Program-made: the position numbers and the translations under genes
Origin: JASLEW01 sp035544895
GTDB taxonomy: Bacteria; Acidobacteriota; Thermoanaerobaculia; Multivoradales; UBA5704
Assembly: GCA_035544895.1 (NCBI GenBank)
Contig: DASZZM010000046.1
Coordinates: forward strand, 71,836-135,835
DNA: 64,000 nucleotides
Direction of reading: 5' to 3'
The notes under the pieces: generated by a model
What the model saw: the letters and a program-made list of their open reading frames with translations, nothing else
What the model was told of the DNA's origin: nothing
Database searches by the model: none
Shown here: in pieces, positions 34,249 to 43,500 of the stretch
Position numbering within the stretch: the stretch's first letter is position 1
How the letters are laid out: each line of letters opens with the position of its first letter

Positions 34249-35241
34249 TTATACCTCTTCGAGCTCGACTTCGGGACGCACTTCGCCGACGCGGATGCCG
34301 CGCACGTTGTGCAGCGGCGGGCGGTAAAAGCCGTCCAGCGCGGCCAGCTCGGCGCCCGACAGCGAGCCCATCTGCCGGAGCACGTCCATCACCACGCCGT
34401 CGCGGCAGCGTTCGCCGCCGTCGGCGATCTTGACGAAGATCCCAAGCGCCACGGGCCCGCGCACCGCCACGCCATAGACCCCTTCTGCCCCTTCCTTGCC
34501 GATCACCCGTCCGCCGCTGACCTCGATGAGACGGGAGGTGAAACGTCCCGGTCCCGCAACCATCAGCGGCTCTGCCGCCATCGCCTCCACCACCCGCCCG
34601 AGCGCCGCCGCCACCGCGGCAGGCGCGCCCGCCGCCTCCGGGTGCGCGAGCGCGGCATAGCCGCGGGCGGCGTTGGCGAGCGGCAGGTGGAAGGTCGGGA
34701 CGCTGCAGCCGTCGACCGCGATGCCAATCGCCTCGGCGGCGAGACCCGAGAGCTCGGCGACGTGGCAGAGGATGCGACGCTGCAGCGGATGACCGGGCGC
34801 GATGTAGTCGGCGGGCGGAAAGCCGAGCAGGCGGCAGGCGAGGAGCATCCCGGCATGCTTGCCCGAGCAGTTGTTGTGCAGCGCGGTCGGCTCGGCTCCC
34901 TCGCGGCTAAGCCGGCGCGCGCTCTCGCGGTCCAGCGGGGGATGGGCGCCGCACAGCAGATCGTCCACGCCGAAGCCGCCGCGGGCCAGGAGGCCGGCCG
35001 CGCGCGCGGTATGCAGCGGCGTGCCGCCATGAGAAGAACAGATCAGGGCCAGGTCGGCCCGGGTCAGCCCGAAGCGCTCCGCGCCGCCGCCGAGCAGCAG
35101 CGGCAGGCACTGGAAGGGCTTGGCGGCCGAGCGGGTGAACGTCGCCAACCGCGGCTCGCCGGCGCGGGCCACCAGGCGCCCTTCCGGCGTCGCGACGGCG
35201 ACCGCGCCGAAGTGCCGGGACTCCGGCAGATCGTTGCGCAC
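34249..35241 (-). CDS. L-asparaginase II family protein
   Basis: A 330-residue enzyme of the AnsA/asparaginase II (PF06089-type) family, hydrolysing L-asparagine to aspartate and ammonia. TRSAAKPFQCLPLL with the nucleophile region, CSSHGGTPLHTARA, LHNNCSGKHAGMLL, HPLQRRI and DGCSVPTFHLPL are characteristic. A stop lies in frame just upstream and no ATG is available, so GTG 35241 is the start; the family usually has ~15 more N-terminal residues. Co-directional with the STAS gene 42 bases upstream. Confidence 0.86.
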   Translation of the reverse strand: MRNDLPESRHFGAVAVATPEGRLVARAGEPRLATFTRSAAKPFQCLPLLLGGGAERFGLTRADLALICSSHGGTPLHTARAAGLLARGGFGVDDLLCGAHPPLDRESARRLSREGAEPTALHNNCSGKHAGMLLACRLLGFPPADYIAPGHPLQRRILCHVAELSGLAAEAIGIAVDGCSVPTFHLPLANAARGYAALAHPEAAGAPAAVAAALGRVVEAMAAEPLMVAGPGRFTSRLIEVSGGRVIGKEGAEGVYGVAVRGPVALGIFVKIADGGERCRDGVVMDVLRQMGSLSGAELAALDGFYRPPLHNVRGIRVGEVRPEVELEEV

Positions 35242-35283
35242 GGCGGTGGCGACCGGGGCGAACAGGGAGTCAGCGTCCCGCGG

Positions 35284-35622
35284 CTAGCGCTCGGCGGCCA
35301 TCGCCGCCTCGACCGAGGGGTAGGTGGGGAACAGCGTGTCCAGCCCGGCGACGCGTAGCAGCCTGCGGATGCGCTCGGTGGGATTGACCAGGATCAGCTC
35401 GCGGTTGAAGCTGCGGAAACGGCCCAGATAGCCAACCAGCTCGCCGATGCCGGTCGAGTCGATGAAGTTGATCTTGCTGAAGTCGATGATGACGTGCCCG
35501 AGATCGTCGGAGAGGGCGCGGTCGAGGGTCTGGGCGAAGAACTGCGCGCTCTCGCCCAGCTTGATGACACCCTCGACGTAGAGCAGGGTGAACCCATCCA
35601 TTTGACGCTTCTCGACGATCAT
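35284..35622 (-). CDS. STAS-domain anti-sigma factor antagonist
   Basis: A 112-residue STAS protein of the SpoIIAA/RsbV type. GFTLLYVEGVIKLGESAQFF is followed by VIIDFSKINFIDSTGIGELV, where the serine of DSTG is the likely phosphorylation site, and by the C-terminal LILVNPTERIRRLLRVAGL. ATG 35622 is chosen because upstream codons are Arg/Ser-rich nonsense. No cognate kinase or sigma factor is nearby. Confidence 0.88.
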   Translation of the reverse strand: MIVEKRQMDGFTLLYVEGVIKLGESAQFFAQTLDRALSDDLGHVIIDFSKINFIDSTGIGELVGYLGRFRSFNRELILVNPTERIRRLLRVAGLDTLFPTYPSVEAAMAAER

Positions 35623-35704
35623 CGCGACCGTTCCAAGGACAGCGTTGAGTTGCAGAGCCTGAAAGCCGGTAGAGTTTAGCACGGCCTGCGACGCCCCGGC
35701 CTGC

Positions 35705-37336
35705 TCACTCCTCGCCCATGAAGGGATAGCGGTAGTCCTTGGGCGAGACGAAGCTCTCCTTGATCGCGCGCTGCGAGGTCCAGCGCAGCAGGTTGGCCAT
35801 CGAGCCCGCCTTGTCGTTGGTGCCCGAGGCGCGCGCGCCGCCGAAAGGCTGCTGTCCGACGACCGCGCCGGTCGGCTTGTCATTGACGTAGAAGTTGCCG
35901 GCGGCGTGGCGCAGGCGCCGGGAGAGATGCTCGACGGCCTTGCGGTCCTCGGCGAAGATGGCGCCGGTCAAGGCGTAGGGGCTGGTGGTGTCGCACAGCT
36001 CGACGGTCCGCTCGAGATCGCCGTCCTCGTAGACGAACACCGTGAGGACCGGACCGAAGATCTCTTCGGTCATCAGCTTGAAGCGCGGGTTTCCGGTCAG
36101 CACCACGGTCGGCTGGACGAAATAGCCGCACGACGGATCGTAGCCGCCGCCGGCCAGGATCTCGGCCTCGCTCGAGCTCCTGGCGAAGTCCACGTAGCCC
36201 TTGATGCGGTCGAAGGAGTTGCGGTCGATGACCGCCGCCATGAAGTTGCGGAAGTCGACCGGCGAGCCCATCCGGATGGTCGCCACCTGGCCGATCAGCT
36301 CGTCCTTGACCCGCGGCCAGAGCGACCGCGGGACATAGGCGCGCGAGGCCGCCGAGCACTTCTGTCCCTGGTACTCGAAGGCGCCGCGCACCAGCGCCGT
36401 CACCAGCGCGCCCGTGTCGGCCGAAGGATGGGCCAGGACGAAATTCTTGCCGCCGGTCTCCCCCACTACTCGCGGATAGCAGCGATAGCTCGCGATGTTG
36501 TCGCCCAGGGTCTTCCACATCGCCTGGAACACCGGGGTCGAGCCGGTGAAGTGGATGCCGGCGAGATCGCGATGGGCGAGGACCGGGTCGCCCACCTTGC
36601 TGGCGCGGCCAGGCAAGAAGTTGATGACTCCGTCGGGCAGGCCGGCGGCCTGCAGCAGCTTCATCACGTAGTAGCCGGAGAGCACCGCGCTCGAGGCCGG
36701 CTTCCACAGCACGGTGTTGCCCATCAACGCCGGCGCCGTCGGCAGGTTGCCGGCGATCGCGGTGAAATTGAACGGCGAGACCGCGAAGACGAACCCCTCG
36801 AGGGGGCGGTAGTCCACGCGGTTCCAGACACCCGGCATCGACCAGGGCTGCTCGGCATAGAGAACCCGCAGGAAGTATGGGTTGAAGCGGTAGAAGTCGA
36901 TCAGCTCGCAGGCCGAATCGATCTCGGCCTGGAAGACCGTCTTCGACTGGTTGACCATAGTGGCGCCATTGAGCGTGTCGCGCCACGGCCCGGCGAGCAG
37001 CTCACCGGCGCGCAGCAGCACCGAGACGCGCTCTTCCCAGCTCGTCTCCGCCCAGTCCCTCCAGGCCCGCCCGGCCGCCGCGGCGGCCTCCGCCACCTCG
37101 GCCGCGCCGGCCTGGTGGTAGGTGGCGAGCACGTGCCCGTGGTCATGGGGGCAGACCGCCTCGGCGACGTCCCCGGTGCGCACCTCCTTGCCGCCGATCA
37201 CCAGAGGGATCTCGATCCGCTCGGAAAGGATCTCGTGCAGGCGCTTCTTGAGCGCGGCCTTCTCGGGAGACCCCGGAGAATAGGCGCGGACCGGCTCGTT
37301 GGTCGGGGCGGCGAGGGGGAAGATCGCATTCGACAT
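35705..37336 (-). CDS. pruA: L-glutamate gamma-semialdehyde (delta-1-pyrroline-5-carboxylate) dehydrogenase
   Basis: A 543-residue NAD-dependent aldehyde dehydrogenase completing proline breakdown to glutamate. Catalytic Cys327 lies in GQKCSAAS and the base Glu293 in VGETGGKN. SPFNFTAIAGNLPTAPALMG is the P5CDH-type signature, and VGQQPFGGARASGTNDKAGS lies near the C-terminus. AAGGAG lies 7 bases before ATG 37336. No proline dehydrogenase is adjacent. It ends 82 bases before the STAS start. Confidence 0.94.
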   Translation of the reverse strand: MSNAIFPLAAPTNEPVRAYSPGSPEKAALKKRLHEILSERIEIPLVIGGKEVRTGDVAEAVCPHDHGHVLATYHQAGAAEVAEAAAAAGRAWRDWAETSWEERVSVLLRAGELLAGPWRDTLNGATMVNQSKTVFQAEIDSACELIDFYRFNPYFLRVLYAEQPWSMPGVWNRVDYRPLEGFVFAVSPFNFTAIAGNLPTAPALMGNTVLWKPASSAVLSGYYVMKLLQAAGLPDGVINFLPGRASKVGDPVLAHRDLAGIHFTGSTPVFQAMWKTLGDNIASYRCYPRVVGETGGKNFVLAHPSADTGALVTALVRGAFEYQGQKCSAASRAYVPRSLWPRVKDELIGQVATIRMGSPVDFRNFMAAVIDRNSFDRIKGYVDFARSSSEAEILAGGGYDPSCGYFVQPTVVLTGNPRFKLMTEEIFGPVLTVFVYEDGDLERTVELCDTTSPYALTGAIFAEDRKAVEHLSRRLRHAAGNFYVNDKPTGAVVGQQPFGGARASGTNDKAGSMANLLRWTSQRAIKESFVSPKDYRYPFMGEE

Positions 37337-37680
37337 GCGGCGGCTCCTTGACGGCTGAACGGTTGCGAAGGAAAACGCCTCCGACAAGGAGGCACTCCAT
37401 GCTAGCCGCAGCGCCAGCCGTGCGCAAACCTTGCACCGGCTCATCCACGACGCCGGCGACCACTCTGGAAGGGCCCTGTCTCTCCGCTGGAGGTTTCAGC
37501 ACTGAACAGAATGGGCACCTCATTTATCTTCTGAGCAGCGAAGTCTCTTCGAAGCCCTTGGTCGGCTAGTGGGTCATGGCAGCGTAGTATCAGCTGCCTT
37601 GTAGTAGAATAGCTATTCTCATCTTCAACCTGGGTGGTCGGCCCTCTCATGCACCCACCAACGAGGAAGGAAAAAAGGGA
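37337..37680. promoter_or_regulatory. 344-base divergent gap with an AT-rich palindrome
   Basis: Between pruA and the secreted-protein gene. AGAATAGCTATTCT at 37606-37619 is a perfect 14-base palindrome in an otherwise plain AT-richer stretch, suggestive of an operator for a dimeric regulator. A GGAAGGAAAAAAGGGA ribosome-site region ends directly before ATG 37681. GCCTCC...GGAGGC near 37377-37393 can form a small hairpin in the pruA leader. Confidence 0.4.
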
Positions 37681-38352
37681 ATGTCAGAGATCGCATCGTC
37701 AAGGTCGTACCGGTTTCGCAGCTCGCTCCTGCCACTGGCCCTTACCGCTCTCCTGGCGGGCATCGCCACCGCCGCCACCGGCAAGGAAGGGGGCCAGCGC
37801 CACTTCGCCGCCACGGGCGGCTCGGGCAAGCACGTCAACGCCAACGACGGCCCTGGGCCCGGCCCGAACACCAACACCCGGTTCGAGCGCCTCTTCAGCC
37901 CGCTGATCAACGTGCCGGCCAATGCCGACTACGTAACCCTCGACTTCGACGTCTGCTACGACACCGAGGACGACCCCAACTTCAACATCCTGGCCTACGA
38001 CGGCTTCCTGGTGCGCGTCACCGACTTTACGCCCGGGCGCCTCCTGCGCTCGGTGCTGACCGAGGCGTTCGAGGACGAGCTCACCACCGGCGCGCTCCAG
38101 CACTTCCCCAAGCACTTCCCGCGCAGCGGCAACCCGAACTACTTCCAGGATATGTCCGCCTGGGCCGGCTTCTCGAACGGCTTCCAGCACGTGCACATGC
38201 GGCTGCCGGGGATGGCGGGGAGCACGGTGCAGCTGCGCTTCGAGTACACCCAGGACAGCAACGGCATCTGCAGCGACGTCCGCCCCGGACATAGCTGCGG
38301 CATGATGTTCGACAACGTAGTGATGAAGAGCGTGGTGAACGTCCGGCCGTAA
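37681..38352 (+). CDS. Secreted protein of unknown function
   Basis: A 223-residue protein with a signal peptide (SSLLPLALTALLAGIATAA). The mature part is beta-rich with LDFDVCYDTEDDPNFNILAY, then FLVRVTDFTPG and FEYTQDSNGICSDVRPGHSC. This is reminiscent of jelly-roll or MAM-like adhesion domains found attached to secreted peptidases. The acidic EDDPN loop could bind calcium. No enzyme motif is seen. Monocistronic; a strong GC-rich repeat lies downstream. Confidence 0.75.
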   Translation: MSEIASSRSYRFRSSLLPLALTALLAGIATAATGKEGGQRHFAATGGSGKHVNANDGPGPGPNTNTRFERLFSPLINVPANADYVTLDFDVCYDTEDDPNFNILAYDGFLVRVTDFTPGRLLRSVLTEAFEDELTTGALQHFPKHFPRSGNPNYFQDMSAWAGFSNGFQHVHMRLPGMAGSTVQLRFEYTQDSNGICSDVRPGHSCGMMFDNVVMKSVVNVRP

Positions 38353-38403
38353 GCGCCGCAAGGCGGTGACCCGGATCACCTAGATCCAGACGGCCGCAGA
38401 TCG

Positions 38404-38511
38404 ATCGGATCGCCCCCCGCAACCCCTCCGGCTCCCCTTCCCACCTTTCCGAAGCCGCCGGGTCCCTGCCCGGCGGCGCCGGGGGGGAAGGGGACGCCCC
38501 CTCCCTCTCAG
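38404..38511. repeat. Dispersed GC-rich repeat with nested REP palindrome
   Basis: It lies between convergent genes. Blocks ATCGGATCGCCCCCCGCAAC (38405-38424) and GGGGGGGAAGGGGACGCCCC (38481-38500) also occur at 40400 and 40446. The perfect palindrome GCCGCCGGG-TCCCTG-CCCGGCGGC (38454-38477) is inserted between them here and is absent from the 40400 copy. The unit can fold strongly and may terminate transcription from both sides. Confidence 0.7.
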
Positions 38512-38528
38512 AGCAGGTGAGTCTCGTT

Positions 38529-39650
38529 CTAGTCCACGCCGACCGCGGTGGGGCGGACGAGGACGGTGCCGCGGCGATGGCGCCGATCGCGCAGGTCGAT
38601 CTCCAACGGGCCGCCTCGCCGCGGTAGGGTATCGGGATCGAAAGACAGGACGTAGTAGCCGGAGATGGCGCGGGCGAGATGGCGGACGGCGAGGGTGGGG
38701 AAGATGTTGGTCTTGTCGTAGGTGCCGCCGGTCGCCTCGGCGATGCCGCGCAGGCCGACCTCGAGGTCGTGCGCGTCGGCGTCGGTGACGTCGAGCACGA
38801 AGACCGTCACCCGCGCGGCGCCGAGGGCGCGGACCGCCGGCGCGAAGGCCGGCGTCATCTCGGTCCCGAACGGGCCGAAGTTGCCGAGGCCCCAGCCCAG
38901 GAGCACCATCACCTTCTCGCCGGGAAGCCGAGCCAGCGCCTCGGCCGTGACCTCGAGCCCGCGCTCGGTCGAGGCCGCCCGCAGCGCCTTTCCGAGATCG
39001 AAGTGAGGCGCGAGGGATGCGGGTTCGCCGCCTCCGCCGCGCAGCTCGGGAGGGTGGCCGCCGAAGCGGATCGCCCGGTAGACCGCGGTTGGAACCGGCT
39101 CGCGGTCGCGGGTGAAGTCGAGCCAGAGCTTGAGATGCGAGTCGAAGGCGACGACCGCGACGAGGTCGCTCGGCTGCAGCGCGGCGAGCAGATGGGGGAT
39201 GGACTGCAGGGTCCGCAGATGCCCGCGCGTCCGCCCCGGATCGTTGTTGTCGGCCTGGACGAAGAGGACCACGAGCTTGCCCGCCGGGCCGGATGGCGCC
39301 GGGGCGGCAGGAGGCGGGGCGGCGGGCGCCGGGGAGCCGGGAGCGGCCGCGCCGCCGGGGCTCTCCTCCGCGGCGGGCGCACCCTCGGACGAGATCCAGT
39401 CCACGGCGGCGACCGGGACCTCCTTCTTGCCAACTCGCGCGCGGAAGTCTTCGGGCTTCAGGCCGAGGACCGGGTTGCCCGCTCCGTCCACCACGCGCAC
39501 CACGACGGTGAAGAGCCGGACGTCGACCCTGCCACCGAACCGTGGAGGCGCAACGGGGGCATCCCGGCCGGTCGGGGGCGAGCCGCTGGAAGCGAGAGCC
39601 GCAACCGGCAGGCCGGCAACGAAAAGAGCCGCGGCCAGAAAGCGACGCAT
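38529..39650 (-). CDS. Secreted VWA-domain protein (Acidobacteria type)
   Basis: A 373-residue protein with a signal peptide (MRRFLAAALFVAGLPVAALA). The N-terminal domain is VDVRLFTVVVRVVDGAGNP, then GLKPEDFRARVGKKEV. A Pro/Ala linker and a von Willebrand A-like fold follow: KLVVLFVQADNND, VAVVAFDSHLKLW and VMVLLGWGLGNFG. The MIDAS DxSxS is not intact (FVQADNND). It ends with the ISGYYVLSFDPD...VLVRPTAVGVD domain. This architecture is abundant in Acidobacteriota genomes. Confidence 0.82.
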   Translation of the reverse strand: MRRFLAAALFVAGLPVAALASSGSPPTGRDAPVAPPRFGGRVDVRLFTVVVRVVDGAGNPVLGLKPEDFRARVGKKEVPVAAVDWISSEGAPAAEESPGGAAAPGSPAPAAPPPAAPAPSGPAGKLVVLFVQADNNDPGRTRGHLRTLQSIPHLLAALQPSDLVAVVAFDSHLKLWLDFTRDREPVPTAVYRAIRFGGHPPELRGGGGEPASLAPHFDLGKALRAASTERGLEVTAEALARLPGEKVMVLLGWGLGNFGPFGTEMTPAFAPAVRALGAARVTVFVLDVTDADAHDLEVGLRGIAEATGGTYDKTNIFPTLAVRHLARAISGYYVLSFDPDTLPRRGGPLEIDLRDRRHRRGTVLVRPTAVGVD

Positions 39651-39722
39651 GCCTGATTCTAGCCTCGCTGTGCTGCACTTACGTCAGGCGATGGCTCAGC
39701 TTCGCGTTCTTGGGAGGCCGGG

Positions 39723-40295
39723 TCAGGGCGAGGGCCTGGGGGGCAAGGTGGAGGCCACGGCCGCGGGGCGCGCGGAGTGGGAGGCGGGCGGGGCGGGGTT
39801 GGGCTTGTAGAGGGTGACCAGGCAGCCGCCCAGGGCGGCGAGGAGGATGCCGGCGAAGAAGGGCCAGCGGACGGCGCTCCAGCCGCCGGCCGGCGGTTGG
39901 AGGAACAGGGCGACCAGCGCGTTGACGATGGGCGCGCCGGCGAAGACGATCGACATGACGACCGGCGGCGTGCCGCGGGCACCGAAGGCGAGGAGGACCC
40001 CGAAGGCACCGGCGGCGCCGGCCGCGCCGGCGAGCAGCGACCACAGAATGCCGGCGCGCGGAAAGCTCCAGGCAGTCCCGCCACGCAAGGCCAGCCAGCC
40101 CAGCGGCGCCAGGATGGCGGTGATGAAGTAGGCCACCCCGACGAACAGGAAGGCCTTGTAGCGGCCGTTGACCGGGTCGGCCATGCCGACCTGGCCGCTG
40201 TGCAACAGGATGCCGTACAGCCCCCAGGCGACGACCGCGGTCAGCGCGAAAGCCAACCAGGCGAGACCCGCTCCAGCGCTTGCTCCGTTAGACAT
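39723..40295 (-). CDS. Small EamA/DMT-like integral membrane protein
   Basis: A 190-residue protein with about five hydrophobic helices (WLAFALTAVVAWGLYGILL, FLFVGVAYFITAILAPLGWL, GILWSLLAGAAGAAGAFGVL, PVVMSIVFAGAPIVNALVAL, and FFAGILLAALGGCLVTLYKP). The last two carry the typical end of an EamA repeat. About half the length of common drug/metabolite transporters, so it may dimerise or be a truncated member. Pro/Ala tail. Confidence 0.72.
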   Translation of the reverse strand: MSNGASAGAGLAWLAFALTAVVAWGLYGILLHSGQVGMADPVNGRYKAFLFVGVAYFITAILAPLGWLALRGGTAWSFPRAGILWSLLAGAAGAAGAFGVLLAFGARGTPPVVMSIVFAGAPIVNALVALFLQPPAGGWSAVRWPFFAGILLAALGGCLVTLYKPNPAPPASHSARPAAVASTLPPRPSP

Positions 40296-40342
40296 GATCA
40301 GGTCATCCTTTCTCTAAGTCCTCCTGCCGTCATTTGCTCGCG

Positions 40343-40475
40343 GGAGACTCCGATGAAATGGCGCTGCGATGCGGGGGTGAAGGCCTACTCAGTGCATCTA
40401 TCGGATCGCCCCCCGCAACCCCTCGATCCCCTTCCCTCCCCTCCGGGGGGGAAGGGGACGCCCCCTCCCTCTCAA
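40343..40475. repeat. Dispersed GC-rich repeat, third copy
   Basis: GATGAAATGGCGCTGCGATG (40352-40371), GTGCATCTATCGGATCGCC (about 40392-40410) and GGGGGGAAGGGGACGCCCCC (about 40446-40465) correspond in order to the copies at 34126 and 38404. It lies just past the stop of the giant permease gene. Confidence 0.65.
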
Positions 40476-40508
40476 GGCAGTGGAGCTTCGTTGCGCAGCC
40501 CGCTGGCG

Positions 40509-43500
40509 TCACTCCGCCTCGAGCGCCGGCAGCAGCGGGGCGGCGAGCGCGCCGGCCACGGCCAGGGCGCTGGCGAGCAGGCCGGCGAGGAGCACGGCGG
40601 CGAGGGTCGCGGCCAGGGGGAGCCATGGGAAGCTCCCCGCGACGCCCGCGCCGAGCGCCTCCGGAAGCAGCCCGGCGGCGGTGCCGAGCGCCACCCCGAG
40701 CGCCAGCAGGCTGGCGTTTTCGAGCAGCAGCAGGCCGGCCAGGCGGCTGCGTCGGAAACCGAAGGCGCGCAAAGCCGCGAGCTCCCCGCGCCGCTCGACG
40801 ACGTTGCGCAGCAGCACCACCGCGAGCCCGGCGGTGCCCAGCAGCAGACCGAGGCTGCCGAGGGCTTGGAAGCTCGCGAGATAGGTGTCTTCGACCCGGG
40901 CGTAGAGCCGCAGCCGCTCGGCGACCGGCGCCACCGCGAAGCCGAAGTCGCGAAGCTGGCCGGCGAGCAGTCCGGCGACCGCCGCTTCCCGCCCGGGAGG
41001 AGTGCGGATCAGGAAGACGCTCTGGCCGCCATGGCGCGGGAAGCGGGCTGCCAGCTCCCGCTGGGGGATCAGCAGCGCCCCTTGCAGCGGGCTGCCGGCG
41101 AGCAGGCCCACGATGCGCAGCCGCACAGGCGCGCCGCCGTCGCCGGCGACGGTCATCTCGTCGCCGATCCCGAGGTGAAGGATCCAGCGCACCGACTGCT
41201 CGTCGCCGACTGCCGGCACTGGCGCGGCCCCGCCGCCCTCACCGGGGGGGGCGGCGGCTCCGGCAAAGAGGTCCGCCACGCTCCCCTCCCCTGCCGCCAG
41301 CGCGAAGCGCTGGCGCGCCAGCCGCGGCGGCACTCCCAGCAGACGCGGCCGACGGGGGCGGTAGAGGTTGAGGCAGCTCGCGTCGTCGCCCGGCACCTCG
41401 GCCAGGCCGGCGATCTCGCTGCCGGCAAGCAGCCGCTCCGCCTCGGCAGTGAAGCCGAGCGCGCCGCGCCCCTCGCGGCCGCCGAGGTCCTGGTAGAGCG
41501 GGGTCGCGGACTCGGCGAGGAGGTTCCACCCTCCCCAACCGCCGTGCCCACCGGCGGCTCCGTCGTGGCGGTTGGCGGCCACCAGCACCAGCACGAAACA
41601 GGCGCACGCCACCAGGGCCACGCAGAGCACGCTGCGGCCTGGATTGGCCGCGGCGTTGCGGACTCCCATGGCGAGCAGCCCGCCGCGCGCCGCGTCCCGC
41701 TCGCCTGCCGCCAGGCACCACAGCGCGAAGGCGCTGATGCCGGCGGCGAGCAGGCTGGCGGAGACGCCGAAGGCAAGCACCGGCGCGCCGCCGCGGGTGG
41801 CGTGCAGCACTCCGCCGAGGACCAGGGCGGCCGCCACGGCGGCGAGGGCCAGGCCCCGCCACCAGGGACGGCGCCCCTCGCCCCGCCCCGCCGCCACCGC
41901 GCCGGCCAGGAGCCGCGCCGCCGGCAGCCGGCTCATCCGGCGCGTGCCCGCGGCAAGGAAGAGCAGCACCGTGGCGACGGTGGCCAGCGCGCCCCAGGCC
42001 AGGGTCTCCGGGCTGGCGGTGAAGGTCAGCCGGGGCGCGCCTGCCTGCCACTGCAAGCGCGCGAGCAGCGGCGCGGCATAGGCGCCGGCGCACGCCGCGC
42101 CGAGCAGCGCGCCGGCGCCGGACAGCGCCAGGCCCTCGCCCAGGAAGCGGCGACGCACGGTGCCCGGCGGATAGCCCAGGGCCAGCAGCAAGCCCGCCTC
42201 GCGCGCTCTACGCTCCAGCCCCAGCCGGAACAGCAGACCGGTCAACAGTGCCGAGGAGGCGATCAGGAACGAGCTGAAGGCAACGAACAGCGAGCCGAAA
42301 TCGGTCCCTTCCGCGGCGGCGCGCAGCCCTTCGGCGCGCACGGGGCGCAGGGCGAGGCCGAAGACGGCGGGTTCCAGCCGCGCCAGCAGCCGCGGCTCGT
42401 AGCGCGCGGCCAGGGCCGCGGGGCTCACTCCGGGCGGGCAGGACAGACGCAGCGAGGTGAGATCGCCGAAGCGGGTCTGCCACCGCCGGCGGGCCGCGGC
42501 GAGGCTCACGAAGGCCTTGGGCGTCGGCCCGTAGAGATGCCAGAAGGCCTCGTCGCGCGGCCGCACCCGGGAGAGATCGAGCGGAAACGGCGGCGACCAC
42601 GAGGCCATGTCGCGCGCCTGGTCGATGCCGGGAAAGGCCGGCGTGAGGCCGCGGTCCGCCGCCAGACCGGCGAGGCTTACCACGCCGCGCACCCGGAAGC
42701 TGGCGCTGGCGGTGCGCAACGGCCCTCCGGCGCCGCCGCTGTCGGGCAGGAAATAGCTCATCTCGACCGTGTCGCCCACCCGCGCCGCGAGGTCCTCGGC
42801 GGCCCAGCTGTCGAGCAGGATCTCGTCGTCCTCGAGGAGCGGGGCGGGCTCGCCGGAGACCAGGCGCAGCTCCGCCGCGGTACTGGATGCAGGGGGGACC
42901 GCCGGGGCCGCCGGGCCGCCCGCCAAGCCGGCCGCCGGAGTCGGCCCGGGAACGGCCACCGGACCCAGCGCACTGACCATCGAGTACGGGACGTCCCGGC
43001 CATGGGAGGTTGGCACCCTGAGCCCGGTTGCCAGATAGGTCAGCACCGGCTGCGCCGTGGCTCCGAGCCCGGCGGCGGCCGCGGCCGCGCCTTCCGCCAC
43101 CGCCGGCGGCAGGAAAAACTCGCGGCTCTCCAGGGCCAGGCACGGCCTGCCGGAGCGTGCAGCGGTTGCGGCGCCGGTGCTCCCGGCGGCGAGCGGGCGC
43201 AGGGTCAGCCCGAGATCGTCGAGCCGCAGGCCGGCGGCGAGCGCCGCCGCCGCCGCGCGCAGCCGCGCGTCCTCCCGAGCTTCGCCTCGCGCGCCGGCGG
43301 CCGGCCGGCCGACCAGCAGCGCGTTGGCGCGCCGGTCCTGCCCCAGCTCGTGCTGCAGCGCCGCGAGCGGCAGGAAGGCGTTGGCCGGAGTCGCCTGGCC
43401 GGGCGCGAGGTCGAAGCCTCCCGGGCCGCTGTCGGCGAGCACCGCGGCGACGGTGAAGCGATGGGTTGCCACGAGCGCCTCGGGGTCCTTGACGGCGAGC

